From: Desulfurococcaceae archaeon AG1
GTDB taxonomy: Archaea > Thermoproteota > Thermoprotei_A > Sulfolobales > AG1
NCBI GenBank assembly: GCA_003116855.1
Contig: BEWT01000003.1
Span: forward strand, 1-64,000
Length of the DNA stretch: 64,000 nt
Direction: 5' to 3'
Shown: positions 35,996-45,261 of the stretch, piece by piece
How the letters are laid out: each line of letters begins with the position of its first letter
Numbering within the stretch: the first letter of the stretch is position 1
Made by a program: the position numbers and the translations under genes
The notes under the pieces: model-generated
Seen by the model: only the letters and a program-made list of their open reading frames with translations
Told to the model about the DNA's origin: nothing
Database searches by the model: none

Positions 35996-37429
35996 TTAGA
36001 ATCTAACCGCAGGAGACGTTTTTATATACCTATATCTCTCGTAAATCATCTCAACGCCTCCTTGGAACTCTCGGAATGTCACCGGGATCCTTCTACCCAT
36101 ATCTACTACAAAGAATTCGTGCTCGTTCTCACCTATTTTATCCGGTATCAGTGGTATCTCGTAACCTGTATACTTACCCGCAGAGATCATGTAGAGGATA
36201 GAGCCTCTCTTCTCAATCCTAACCCTTGTCGTGGATCTATATGTCTCGTAAACCCCAGCAAGCCTTTCAAGAGTTTTCTCGAATCTTATGAACTGGAGTT
36301 CTTTCTCAGGATCTCTGCCAAGTGCTAGTGCTAGAGCATACATCCCTATATTGGCTGGTAGATATCCTGAGGAGTTCTCGAGAACGATCACCCCGAGCCT
36401 TTCTTCCGGTAGATAACCCATATATGCTGTGTGGACAAGCACAGATCCTCCGTGGCCAACGAGCTTTCTACCGAGGAAGCTGGGTATGATTCTTAATCCA
36501 AACCCATAGCCTTCTCCGGGGAACTGTGTGTATGGATATGTTATCCTTATCTTCTCCATCTCCTCAATACTCTTGCTAGAAACAATCTCGGTGCCATTGA
36601 GTCTTCCCCTATTGATCAGCATTGATATATATCTAGCCATATCTATGCAGTTGCTAAGCAAACCACCATCTGAGGTTATTCCGTAGGGGAAGGGTGTTTT
36701 AACCAACCTACCCTCACGATCTATGGCATATGGTGTTGCTACATCACTATCCCTCTCAACTTCCTCTTTTGCAAAATAGCTCCTCCTCATACCGAGAGGC
36801 TCGAGTATTCTTTTTCTAACAAACTCCTCATACCTCATCCCAGAGACCTTGCTTATAATCATGCCTAGCAAGACATAGCCCTCGTTTAGGTAGAAATACC
36901 TCTCGCCAGGCTTTGCAACAGCCCACGAGCCAGCGTCTGAGAGGAATGTCAGCATATCCTCATAGCTAGATATAGGGATCCAGGTGGCGTTCTCCTCACC
37001 AACAGCACTCCTGATATAAGCCTCGGCGTAGGCTAGAGCAGGGATCCCGCTCGTATGGCTCATTAGGTGCCATATTTTTATTCTTTCCCCTCCTGGCCTG
37101 ATATCTAGGGGTATATAGCTATCAACATAGTCATCTATGCTAAGCCTACCCTCCTCAGAAAGGATCATTATGGATAGGCTTGTGAAGGACTTAGTAATAG
37201 ATCCAATCCCATATACAGTGCTGGGGAGTGCTGGGAGACCCCTCTCATAATCCCTAAAACCAAAACCCCTCGAATATATGATGGAACCATTCTTGACGAC
37301 AGCTATGCTTAAGCCAGGAACCTTATTCCTACTCATCCTATCTAGGACAAAACCCTCTAGCCTCTCAAACAGCTTCAAGACAGGCACCGAGATCTCTATG
37401 GGATGGAGAATAATAACATTAACAACCAT
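35996..37429 (-). CDS. Beta-lactamase-related serine hydrolase
   Basis: 477 residues. The catalytic S77-x-x-K80 motif is in GIGSITKSF, the Y-x-N motif is in YLNEGYVLLG, and HGGS supplies the third motif. This is the class C beta-lactamase/penicillin-binding-like fold (Pfam Beta-lactamase) found in archaeal D-aminopeptidases and esterases. No signal peptide is evident, so it is probably intracellular. A C-terminal beta domain of about 100 residues follows. Natural substrate unknown; antibiotic resistance should not be assumed. Confidence 0.88.
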   Translation of the reverse strand: MVVNVIILHPIEISVPVLKLFERLEGFVLDRMSRNKVPGLSIAVVKNGSIIYSRGFGFRDYERGLPALPSTVYGIGSITKSFTSLSIMILSEEGRLSIDDYVDSYIPLDIRPGGERIKIWHLMSHTSGIPALAYAEAYIRSAVGEENATWIPISSYEDMLTFLSDAGSWAVAKPGERYFYLNEGYVLLGMIISKVSGMRYEEFVRKRILEPLGMRRSYFAKEEVERDSDVATPYAIDREGRLVKTPFPYGITSDGGLLSNCIDMARYISMLINRGRLNGTEIVSSKSIEEMEKIRITYPYTQFPGEGYGFGLRIIPSFLGRKLVGHGGSVLVHTAYMGYLPEERLGVIVLENSSGYLPANIGMYALALALGRDPEKELQFIRFEKTLERLAGVYETYRSTTRVRIEKRGSILYMISAGKYTGYEIPLIPDKIGENEHEFFVVDMGRRIPVTFREFQGGVEMIYERYRYIKTSPAVRF

Positions 37430-37465
37430 CTTATCTATGCTGGTAGCGAGTAAGAGAGCGCTTTA

Positions 37466-37669
37466 TCAGCACTTATAATTCTTATAACATATATTGAACC
37501 TCTTAGCCAGATCACAGAGAATCCTTAGAGGCACCACGGCCCTCTTATTACCCGAGACCATAACTATGGCCATCTTACCGCTTATCACAACCTCGGCTTC
37601 CACGCATTTCTCCATATATCCTCTATAATCTATCCTCTTACCCCCATTATTTGTTTTAGTCAGTGCCAT
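37466..37669 (-). CDS. Small protein, unknown
   Basis: 67 residues with a compact beta-type core (EAEVVISGKMAIVMVSGNKRAVVPLRIL) and two C-terminal cysteines. It sits 36 bp upstream of the serine hydrolase on the same strand. A start at an internal codon is possible. I recognise no family, but residue pattern and position favour a real gene. Confidence 0.4.
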   Translation of the reverse strand: MALTKTNNGGKRIDYRGYMEKCVEAEVVISGKMAIVMVSGNKRAVVPLRILCDLAKRFNICYKNYKC

Positions 37670-37822
37670 TAACAGAACTTAGCATCCCCATAACGTCTAT
37701 AGCATAGGCTCGAGGCTAGATCTGAATACATGCTATAGGATTCTCACAATAGAGCGCTTCAAATTTATAGGGTAAGATCCTTTACTGAATGATCTGAACA
37801 CACCTAGAGGGGCTCTAAATAT

Positions 37823-39121
37823 CTAGGTTTTCTCAACCTCTGCTAGAGCTCTATCTATTACATTGACTATTATATCTAGGAGCTCTGTTCCGATTGTCAG
37901 GGGTGGTTGTATTCTTATCACTGAGCCGTATATCCCTCCTCTGCCAACAAGTACCCCCATGTTTCTGGCAAGCTCTTTAACTTTTTTAGCCTCCTGTGTT
38001 GCTGGTGTTTTCTTAGCATCTCTGACTAGCTCGATGCCTATTATTAATCCAAGGCCTCTGACATCTCCTACTAGTGGGTGTTTCTCTTGGAGTTCTCTGA
38101 GTCTTTTGATCAGGTATTCGCCTTTTCTGGCAGCTTGTTCGTGGAGTCTCTCCCTCTCAATGATCTCTATGGTTTTTAGTGCAGCTGCTGCTGAGACGGG
38201 GTTGCCGCCGAATGTTGAGAAGTGATCCCCGGGCTCGAATGAGTCGGCTATCTCCTCTCTAGTTACACATACTCCTAGCGGGAAGCCACCTGCTATTGCT
38301 TTGGCTAGCGTGACTATGTCTGGCTCAACCCCGTAGTGCTCGATCCCAAACATCTTCCCCGTCCTGCCAAAGCCTGTCTGAACCTCATCAGCTATTAAGA
38401 GGGCTCCGAGGGGGTCTAGGATCTCCTCCTTGACTATTCTGAGATAGTTTCTAGGCAGGGGTATTATGCCTCCCTCTGCTATGACGGGCTCTACAATCAT
38501 TGCCGACACCTGGCCTGTCGATGCCTCCCTCACTATGCTTTTAGCAATCTCGGCATAGATCTTGCCGCACTCCTCCTCATCACCCCCAAACGGGGATCTG
38601 TAGCAATAGGGGGCTGGGATGAATATAGAGCCTGGTAGGAGGGGTCCGAAGCCCTTCTTCCTAGACCCGTGTCCCGTTATGCTCATAGTACCAAGGGTTC
38701 TTCCATGGAAAGATGGTGCTAGGGCTATCACCTCGTATTTCTTAGTATACTTTCTAGCAAGCTTCAAAGCACACTCGTTAGCCTCAGCACCGCTGTTACC
38801 GAAAAAGCTCTTGGTAAGCCTCCTACTAGGCATGATCTCTGCAAGCTTCTTAGCAAGCTGAACCACGACTGGGACGTAGTAGTAATATGAGGATACATGG
38901 ACAAACCTCCTAGCCTGCTCAAATGCTGCCGAGATCACCTCCTCCCTACCGTGACCTATATTCATCACAGAGATCCCGGAGAAAGCGTCAATATATTCTC
39001 TACCGTTAACATCCCTAATGATCTCGCCCCTAGCTTCTGCAACAACCACAGGATCTACCTCGTCAACTATATTCAAGATCATATACCTATGGGCATCTCT
39101 AATAACCTCATCCCTATCCAT
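37823..39121 (-). CDS. Class III PLP aminotransferase (4-aminobutyrate/acetylornithine type)
   Basis: About 432 residues. Family motifs: FFGNSGAEANECALKLAR, SFHGRTLGTMSITG, LLIADEVQTGFGRTGKMFG and the PLP lysine in LAKAIAGGFPLG. The C-terminus has VRGLGLIIGIELV. This is the class III aminotransferase family, closest in style to archaeal 4-aminobutyrate/ornithine aminotransferases with broad substrate range. ATG 39121 is chosen because a TATA (ATATATATTG, near 39150) would give a leaderless mRNA; the longer frame to 39208 runs through that promoter. Substrate unproven. Confidence 0.9.
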   Translation of the reverse strand: MDRDEVIRDAHRYMILNIVDEVDPVVVAEARGEIIRDVNGREYIDAFSGISVMNIGHGREEVISAAFEQARRFVHVSSYYYYVPVVVQLAKKLAEIMPSRRLTKSFFGNSGAEANECALKLARKYTKKYEVIALAPSFHGRTLGTMSITGHGSRKKGFGPLLPGSIFIPAPYCYRSPFGGDEEECGKIYAEIAKSIVREASTGQVSAMIVEPVIAEGGIIPLPRNYLRIVKEEILDPLGALLIADEVQTGFGRTGKMFGIEHYGVEPDIVTLAKAIAGGFPLGVCVTREEIADSFEPGDHFSTFGGNPVSAAAALKTIEIIERERLHEQAARKGEYLIKRLRELQEKHPLVGDVRGLGLIIGIELVRDAKKTPATQEAKKVKELARNMGVLVGRGGIYGSVIRIQPPLTIGTELLDIIVNVIDRALAEVEKT

Positions 39122-39254
39122 ACGCGCCCCATCTATCAGAACAAATATACAATATATATTATTATTCCGGTAAATATTAAACATTGTATCGTGTAACACA
39201 TATACCAATCACACGGAATTTGATAACAACAATAGATTCCAGGGAGACGATCGA

Positions 39255-40310
39255 TCATCCGTCGGTTGTGATACGTGTTCTCGAGATCTCCTCAGCAGCT
39301 TTAACACCGCTCTCTACCTGCTCCCATGGAGACATGTTTCTCCACAACCCCCCAACCCCTACCAGGTAGATCCCGTTGGATGCTAGGTAGGCTCTAACTT
39401 CTTCTAAGAGTCCCTTGCCTGATTCTAGCGGAGTTATATATGGTATTGTATATACCCTCTCGCTCACCACATCTTCCTTATTACTAGCTAGCTTAGCCCA
39501 CCTAGCTTCTGCAAATGCTCTGGAGACCTGGTCTGTGGGCGGTGGATTCCCTTTACAATAGCTCATGAGGCTTTCGACGAGATAGTGGTTAGGAGGCGCT
39601 GACGAGGGGTCTATGTTTGATAATATATAGAATGTATGGGTTCTCGAAGCCCTTGTCCCGTGGATCACTATATCCCATTTCGGAGCCTCCCCCCTTATCC
39701 CGAGGGCGACGCTCATAAGATCTATATGATCAAGGCTTGAAGCGAGCTCCATAAACTTTCCAGAGATCTTCTCATCATAGAGACCCTCTAGAAGGAGTGG
39801 TAGGGGGTATGATGATACGAGCACGCCGTATCTAATAACCCTACCATTCCTGAGAACAGCTATTCTTCTAGCTATATCTATCTTCCTCGGAGTATAGTAT
39901 GTATACTCGGAACAACCGCTAGTGAGCATAGATTTTATAGCACGCCCCCAACCACCTCTGGGGATGCAGAGCCTGCCCCCAAGCTCAGGATACCACCAGG
40001 GCTTCTCACCGGAAGATCTCCAGCACATGGTTTTTGAAACATGATCCCCCTCCTTAGCTATGGCGAAAGAGACCTCCTTACATAGCATCTGGAACCCGTG
40101 TTTCTCGAAGAAGCCCGAGAACCTCTCAGGGATCAGAAGGGGTAGTTTCTCAAACCTAAAGCCCACCGAGTGCTGGGTTCCTAGATATCCCCCAGGCTCT
40201 AGGCTTGAGTCGACAACAAGTATGCCTCTATACCCCTGAGAACACATGCTTCTCACAAAGGAGGCTGCCGCTAGATCGCTTCCAAGGACTAGGAGTGGTC
40301 TGCTCTCCAT
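39255..40310 (-). CDS. FAD/NAD(P)-binding protein, amine-oxidase-like
   Basis: 351 residues. The N-terminus (RPLLVLGSDLAAASFVRSM) is a Rossmann beta-alpha-beta with GxGxxG weakened to GSDLAA, followed by an acidic residue at the second strand (LVVDSSLEPGGYLG). A C-terminal GIYLVGVGGLWRNMSPWEQVESGVKAAEEI resembles the closing FAD segment of protoporphyrinogen/phytoene-type oxidases; only the first 20 residues of that segment are quoted in homology terms: YLVGVGGLWRNMSPWEQVES. It is probably a flavoprotein with degenerate dinucleotide motif. Substrate unknown. Confidence 0.6.
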   Translation of the reverse strand: MESRPLLVLGSDLAAASFVRSMCSQGYRGILVVDSSLEPGGYLGTQHSVGFRFEKLPLLIPERFSGFFEKHGFQMLCKEVSFAIAKEGDHVSKTMCWRSSGEKPWWYPELGGRLCIPRGGWGRAIKSMLTSGCSEYTYYTPRKIDIARRIAVLRNGRVIRYGVLVSSYPLPLLLEGLYDEKISGKFMELASSLDHIDLMSVALGIRGEAPKWDIVIHGTRASRTHTFYILSNIDPSSAPPNHYLVESLMSYCKGNPPPTDQVSRAFAEARWAKLASNKEDVVSERVYTIPYITPLESGKGLLEEVRAYLASNGIYLVGVGGLWRNMSPWEQVESGVKAAEEISRTRITTDG

Positions 40311-40409
40311 CCCACTTCAACAGAATATCTCCTAGCCCCTATATTAGACCATAGACTCCATCGTATATCATCATATTACTAGCTAGGCAGTATAGCTTGG
40401 GCGAGCCTG

Positions 40410-40961
40410 GTGGCAATAGTGGCTGGGCTAGACCTCTCGGGAGTCCCTAGGAAGTGCAACGGGTATGCAGAGATCCATGTACCGCGAAAAAATATTCTGG
40501 ATGCTAAATGCCTCTACGAGGATAGAGAGATAATAGAGACTATTAAGAACAGGATCTCCGTGGTAGCTATAGACGCCCCCATCTCTAGAGAGCCTATCAT
40601 GAGGGAGCTTGATAGAGAGGCTATCAGGAGGGGCTATAGGGTTCTACCACCAAGCATGAGGGGTATGAGGATCCTTACCCAGAGGGCTTGGAGGATATAT
40701 AGCGAGCTCAAGGAATCCGGGGTGATCGTGATAGAGACCCATCCTAGAAGTGCTCTCAAAAGCTCAGGATCCGGCGGCTTGGAAGAGCTCCTGAGAAAAC
40801 TTGGTATAGGGATCCCACAGGGCTTGGTTGAAGCTGCTAGAGCTAAAGATATATCGGACGCTATAGTTGCCTCGGTAGTAGCCTATTGCTATTATACTAG
40901 GGAGTGCATAAGATCTATAGAAGCTTCCGACGGAGTGTTATACCTCATAGCCAGACTCTAA
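40410..40961 (+). CDS. DUF429 family protein, RNase H-like fold
   Basis: 183 residues. AGLDLSGVPRKCNGYAEI at the N-terminus, VVAIDAPIS with the second acidic residue, VIETHPRSALK with the third, and AKDISDAIVASVVAY near the end match DUF429 (predicted RNase H-like nucleases, COG4328/COG2410 style). Acidic residues that would bind metal are kept. It starts 77 bp before the RecA-like gene, possibly in one unit. Function in the cell unknown. Confidence 0.72.
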   Translation: MAIVAGLDLSGVPRKCNGYAEIHVPRKNILDAKCLYEDREIIETIKNRISVVAIDAPISREPIMRELDREAIRRGYRVLPPSMRGMRILTQRAWRIYSELKESGVIVIETHPRSALKSSGSGGLEELLRKLGIGIPQGLVEAARAKDISDAIVASVVAYCYYTRECIRSIEASDGVLYLIARL

Positions 40962-41037
40962 GAAGATCTCTATTCAAAAGCGTCTAGATCGCTGCAGTGT
41001 TATTGCATAGATGTTAAGGGCTTTTCATAATTGATTC

Positions 41038-41673
41038 TTGGGATTGGTTTCTGTGAGGCCTTCTACAGGCTACCCAGAGATCGATTCAGAGTTATTCGTA
41101 AACGGCGAGCCCTTAATCATATACGGCGAACCAGGGTCTGGTAAGACGAACCTTGTGCTCAAGATACTCAGAGAGTCCCTTAGAATCGGTATGAACGCCT
41201 CCTACATATCCACAGAGGGGAGCCTGGTTCTCGAAAGAATGGATAGAATGGGGATCCTTGATTTCGAAGCTCTTCACATAGCATTCGCACAAAGCCTATC
41301 CCACCTAGCCAAACTAGTCTCCGAAGCGATCATCGCTGAGCGCTCAATAGTGGTTATCGATAGCATTAACTCACTCTACAGAACCGAGGTTGGCTTCACC
41401 CCAAGGGCTAACGAGATCTTCCTCGGAATCCTCGCCATGCTTAAACACCACTCACTCTCAGGAAGGTGGTCTATAGCAACAGCCCAGGTGAGAGAAATCG
41501 AGGATCTAGAACCATCAGGAATAGATCTCATAAGCTTCTACTGCAAAAACCTAGCAAGGGTATCGAAAAACGCTAGAGGCATCAGAATCCTTGAGGTAAG
41601 GGGCAAGAAATATAGATTCAAAATAACAGAAGATAACGTGATCTTCTCAACCAGGGTCTCAACACTCCGCTGA
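41038..41673 (+). CDS. RecA-family ATPase, RadA/RadB paralogue
   Basis: 211 residues. Walker A (YGEPGSGKTNLVLK) and Walker B (SIVVIDSINSLYR) define a single RecA core with no N-terminal helix-hairpin-helix domain. Length and design are like RadB or the crenarchaeal RadC paralogues that assist RadA in recombination. The start is TTG 41038 (another TTG at 41044). It follows the DUF429 gene, giving a small cluster with possible DNA-repair function; that link is inference. Confidence 0.8.
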   Translation: MGLVSVRPSTGYPEIDSELFVNGEPLIIYGEPGSGKTNLVLKILRESLRIGMNASYISTEGSLVLERMDRMGILDFEALHIAFAQSLSHLAKLVSEAIIAERSIVVIDSINSLYRTEVGFTPRANEIFLGILAMLKHHSLSGRWSIATAQVREIEDLEPSGIDLISFYCKNLARVSKNARGIRILEVRGKKYRFKITEDNVIFSTRVSTLR

Positions 41674-42002
41674 TTTACCCACCAAGCGTAATTATAGAGG
41701 TGCGCATGCATAGTTATAAAGGTGAAAAGGATCTACAAGCTCCCTGATCAAGACAATGGAGAGAATAAGAGTAAATACTGGGAGGAGATTAAAGATAAAG
41801 AATAGCTGAGAGAGCTAGTATGAATGGCTAGGGAAGATAACATAGCACTCATATAAGTAGCTAGATCGCAGTATAGCAATGCACAGCTTTCAAACAATAT
41901 CTAGAAACTATGGAGATCAGTAGTTTAAAACGAGGTCTCTATTCCCTATATCACAGATTCTTTAGAACTAAACAGTACCTAGATCTTTTACTCTTGCTCA
42001 TT
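41674..42002. other. Intergenic region, no gene supported
   Basis: About 330 bp, purine-rich on the plus strand in its middle. A 27-codon frame from GTG 41731 to TAG about 41813 (ends KYWEEIKDKE) could be a gene remnant or a tiny protein but has no clear ribosome site. No RNA signature is seen. Confidence 0.35.
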
Positions 42003-42746
42003 TCATTTTATCTCTAGCTCTCTTCCGTATATTGTTTCTATTCCTAGCTCTTTTGCTCTTTCTATTGCTTCCTTCATCGCGTTTATGGCTACTATTATTT
42101 TTTTAACAGGTTTTTTCCCAAGTATTTTTTCGAATATCTCGCATCTCTCGTAGAACCACTCAACATCGTCTAGCTCTAGGAGGCTTTTAACCTCTATGAA
42201 GTATGTGATATTGTCGTGCACATAGATGTCTATCTCAAGCCTTGCACCCTTTCTATAGTATCTCCCATCGATATCCTTATAGCTTATCTTCTCAACCCTG
42301 GCTGGAGAGATCCCTAGTTCTTCTAAAATATCGGAATAGACGTTAAGGATCATTCTCTCAAGATCTATACCAACCCTTCCAGATAAGCTCCTGAGAGAGG
42401 CCTCGATCCTCATCAAAGCCTTGGAGTGCTCTTGAAGAATCTTAGAGTGGGACTCGAGGATCTTGGAATGTCCCTCGAGAATTTTGGAGTGTTCCTGAAG
42501 AATCTTAGAATGCTCTTGAAGGATCCTTGAGTGCTCCTGGAGTATTCTGGAATGTCCCTCAAGGATTTCTGCGTGTCTTCCAAGTATTTCGTAGATTTTC
42601 TTGATATGCTCTGCTATCGTCTTAATAGCCTCTGCGATATCCCTAAGCTCCTCCGTCCTTGCAGCCCTTACAGCCCTCTCAATGATCTCCTCTACGGTTT
42701 TCCAATCAATACTAATGCTCGGGCCTTCTGAATCCTTAGTGCTCAT
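42003..42746 (-). CDS. DUF3782-type coiled-coil PD-(D/E)XK nuclease-like protein
   Basis: 247 residues. Residues 1-55 are a charged helix. Residues 55-111 are eight near-identical heptads of the type QEHSKIL, with histidines at 58, 65, 72, 79, 86, 93, 100 and 107, exactly seven apart. The C-terminal domain has D173 (LEIDIYV) and E185-V-K187 (FIEVKSL), the PD-(D/E)XK nuclease pattern. Proteins of this design are common in Thermoproteota as DUF3782. The histidine stripe would line one face of the coiled coil. It stands alone and is divergent from the 85-residue gene. Target unknown. Confidence 0.78.
   Translation of the reverse strand: MSTKDSEGPSISIDWKTVEEIIERAVRAARTEELRDIAEAIKTIAEHIKKIYEILGRHAEILEGHSRILQEHSRILQEHSKILQEHSKILEGHSKILESHSKILQEHSKALMRIEASLRSLSGRVGIDLERMILNVYSDILEELGISPARVEKISYKDIDGRYYRKGARLEIDIYVHDNITYFIEVKSLLELDDVEWFYERCEIFEKILGKKPVKKIIVAINAMKEAIERAKELGIETIYGRELEIK
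42414..42584 (-). repeat. 21-bp tandem repeats coding for histidine heptads
   Basis: About eight imperfect 21-bp units within the coiled-coil gene, each coding for a heptad such as EHSKILQ. Third-position changes between units (cttggagtgctc, ttagagtggga, ttggaatgtcc on the plus strand) show selection on the protein rather than recent DNA duplication alone. Confidence 0.75.
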
Positions 42747-42999
42747 ACTCTCAAGATAGATGCTCTTCAGAATTATTTAAACACATGATTAAGAGCCTCT
42801 TCCTTTATTTATAAAGATCTCATCTAGCCTATAGGGGTCTAGAGATCCGGTGAGGGGACATAGACCGCTGTTAATCCCAAGTCATGGGTTTTTATATCTA
42901 TTCTAGAGACCCCAGGATCTTCGTAGGCTGTGGGCTGGGTTTATTTACTCTCTCTGCTTGATATTTACCTCTTGAGTAGATACTGTTTGGGTATTCCCT

Positions 43000-43257
43000 A
43001 TGGCGAGCGATGTTTCAAAGACTAGAGGATATCTTAAATCATTCGGTGTGAGTGTTACGAACTATGAGGAGGAGATGCTTAAACTCATAGAGAGGGCTGG
43101 GAAGGGGGTTTCGACAGAGGATCTTGTTGAGGCTATAAGGCTTACTGAGAATCTGAATAAGAGGCTTATAGAGATTGTTGAGCATGTCCTATCCATAGAG
43201 ATTGAGCTTCTCAGAGAGCTTATAAGCAAAACTGGATCTGGAGGGGCTAGGGTCTGA
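43000..43257 (+). CDS. Small helical protein upstream of the FdhE-like gene
   Basis: 85 residues, almost entirely helical and acidic (NYEEEMLKLIERAGKGVSTE, LNKRLIEIVEHVLSIEIELL). It ends 20 bp before the FdhE-like gene on the same strand, so the pair is likely an operon. A TATA-like GGGTTTATTTACT lies about 50 bp upstream. It could be a partner or adaptor of the zinc protein. No family recognised. Confidence 0.5.
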   Translation: MASDVSKTRGYLKSFGVSVTNYEEEMLKLIERAGKGVSTEDLVEAIRLTENLNKRLIEIVEHVLSIEIELLRELISKTGSGGARV

Positions 43258-43277
43258 GCAGCTCTGTCGTAGAAACT

Positions 43278-43958
43278 ATGGCAAGGATTCCCTGTGGATC
43301 TAATACTGAGTGTCAGGGCGAGCTGAAGGAGTATCTAGAGCTTTATGAGCATCTCCACAAATCCATAGAGTCTCTCAACATAAATGTCGAGGCTGAGTGT
43401 GATAAATATCCTCTGATAGAGTGTGTGAGGAACATACAGGATCTAGCTAGAAAGGCAACAGAGATCCTGGCGGGACTTGGTGTTGATATGAAGGAGACAG
43501 AGATCCTGGAGAACATTAGAAAAACAAGAGAGGAAAGCGAAATAGGATCCCTAGCATCATACGTGTTCAGAAGGATTGTTTTCAGGGGGCTTAGAGACAG
43601 GGTGAAGAACCTCTCGTGGAGCTCCGGAAAATGCCCGGTATGTGGCTTAACACCTATAGCGGCTATAGCTAGGAGGACTCCTCACGGCTTTTTCTCACAG
43701 CTAAGGCTAGAGCTCCACTGTCTCTGCGGCTTCTCATGGTCGTATGAGGCTTTTAAATGCCCATTGTGTGGCAACACATCTAGAGATAAGTTCGAGGTGA
43801 TCATGATCAATAGTCTCAAGATCCAGAGGTGCGTGTTATGCAACCATGCAGTAGCTATAGTGGATGAGGGTCCCCTCGTATCAGGAGATCTTGTGCATGT
43901 TATTATGAGCTATTCTATGATGAAGCTTGCATCTACAGAGAAGCACGGGAGTTCATGA
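43278..43958 (+). CDS. FdhE-like multi-zinc-ribbon protein
   Basis: 226 residues. A helical N-terminal half is followed by four cysteine pairs: C119-PV-C122, C148-L-C150, C161-PL-C164 and C185-VL-C188, ordered as in FdhE, the formate-dehydrogenase accessory protein with two rubredoxin-like folds. The segment GKCPVCGLTPIAAIARR matches the FdhE style (CPVCGSPP...). The second pair is CxC rather than CxxC. The bacterial protein binds the twin-arginine-exported formate dehydrogenase. No formate dehydrogenase is nearby, so the client is unknown. Confidence 0.7.
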   Translation: MARIPCGSNTECQGELKEYLELYEHLHKSIESLNINVEAECDKYPLIECVRNIQDLARKATEILAGLGVDMKETEILENIRKTREESEIGSLASYVFRRIVFRGLRDRVKNLSWSSGKCPVCGLTPIAAIARRTPHGFFSQLRLELHCLCGFSWSYEAFKCPLCGNTSRDKFEVIMINSLKIQRCVLCNHAVAIVDEGPLVSGDLVHVIMSYSMMKLASTEKHGSS

Positions 43959-44142
43959 AAATTAATAATAGATCTATAGTGATACTATGTATGCCTTTTT
44001 ACAGATGCCCAAGATCGTAATACATCTTATTCCTATATATCCTTGAAAGAAAGATCCTCTTGCAAAATTTTTAGGCTTTCTAGCTAATTATTATTGGGTC
44101 TCCCCTTCTCTTTATCCACAATATCCCTGGGGGTGATCTTCT

Positions 44143-45096
44143 TTGCACAGGCAGGTGCTCAGAAACTCTAAGGGCGCCCTGAGAGCCGCGCTGATAGCTG
44201 GGATTGTCTCAGTTATATTTGCTGCTGGCGAGCTCCTAGCTATGAACTGGCTTGGCCATTCAAGCATAGTTATGGCCGACATGATCCACAGCATCCTGGA
44301 TGCTCTGATGAGTTTCGCAACAGCCTTCTCGATCTATATTGTAACCACGCGTAGAAGATCCTCTAGATTCCCTTGGGGCCTCTACAACGCCGAGAGCCTG
44401 GCATCGATGTTCATAGCAATAGTAACACTCTTCTACGCGCTAGAGACACTCTACACAGGGCTTACAAGCCCCACCAAAACACCGCACTATGTCATACCAC
44501 TACTACTCGTGGGCTTTGCTGTATCGTATTCCATGTATAGGCTTGAGGCTAGATGGGCTGAGAGGTCTATGTCATCCTCTCTCAGATCCGATGCCCTCCA
44601 CGCAAGATCAGACGCAATGCTAACCCTCTCAGCACTAGCCGGGGTTACTATAGAGCTTACAAGCGGAAGCCTATTGCCACAGGCAGTAGTCCTACTACTC
44701 ATAACTGGGTATATCGTGAGGGACTCTCTATATATATTCAAGGAAGCTGTGCTCTCAATACTTGGCGCTATGCCATCTAAAGAAACCGTCGAGCATCTTA
44801 TAAGAATCGCCGAGAGCTCCTCAGGTTTAAAAGTACATAAGGTTATGCTCAAGCGTATGGGGTCTTTCGTCTCCGGCGTAATAATGCTCGAAGCAGAACC
44901 CACAATAAACCTTGGAGAGGCCCACAGGATCTCTAGAAAAGTGAGAAGAGCCATCTATAGGGAAAGACCTGATGTGGTAAACCTAGTAGTAGTGATCAAA
45001 CCAAGGGAAAATATAATAAAGATCATTAGAAACAACCACCAATACCGGGAAAGAGGCCAGCCAATCACTAGCTACAGTTACCAAGTGATCAAATAA
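44143..45096 (+). CDS. Cation diffusion facilitator transporter
   Basis: 317 residues with six membrane helices. The intramembrane metal sites are seen as ADMIHSILDAL in helix 2 and SDALHARSDA in helix 5 (H-x-x-x-D). The cytoplasmic C-terminal domain (VHKVMLKRMGSFVSGVIMLEA) is the ferredoxin-like CDF dimer domain. Such proteins export Zn, Mn, Fe, Co or Ni in exchange for protons; the metal is not readable here. The start is TTG 44143; the last 20 residues are polar. Confidence 0.9.
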   Translation: MHRQVLRNSKGALRAALIAGIVSVIFAAGELLAMNWLGHSSIVMADMIHSILDALMSFATAFSIYIVTTRRRSSRFPWGLYNAESLASMFIAIVTLFYALETLYTGLTSPTKTPHYVIPLLLVGFAVSYSMYRLEARWAERSMSSSLRSDALHARSDAMLTLSALAGVTIELTSGSLLPQAVVLLLITGYIVRDSLYIFKEAVLSILGAMPSKETVEHLIRIAESSSGLKVHKVMLKRMGSFVSGVIMLEAEPTINLGEAHRISRKVRRAIYRERPDVVNLVVVIKPRENIIKIIRNNHQYRERGQPITSYSYQVIK

Positions 45097-45261
45097 ACAT
45101 ATTTTTATACTGAGAAATGAATCTATAGATACACCTACACTCCCAAGTTTGTCAGCAGGGATTCGGGCTTCACAGCGATTGGTATTGTTTGGCATAAACG
45201 CTCTTGTAGAGGACTGGCATCATTGATTAAGAATTAAAAACCGAAACAGCTTGTTACGCCA

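Noticed and set aside
35996-37429. Reading the serine hydrolase as an antibiotic-resistance beta-lactamase
   Set aside because: The SxxK/YxN/HxG fold is shared by many archaeal peptidases and esterases, there is no signal peptide, and context gives no hint of resistance.
41731-41814. 27-codon plus-strand frame from GTG
   Set aside because: Too short and without ribosome site to claim as a gene.
42414-42584. 21-bp tandem repeats considered as a CRISPR-like array
   Set aside because: Units are contiguous without spacers and encode regular heptads of an open gene.
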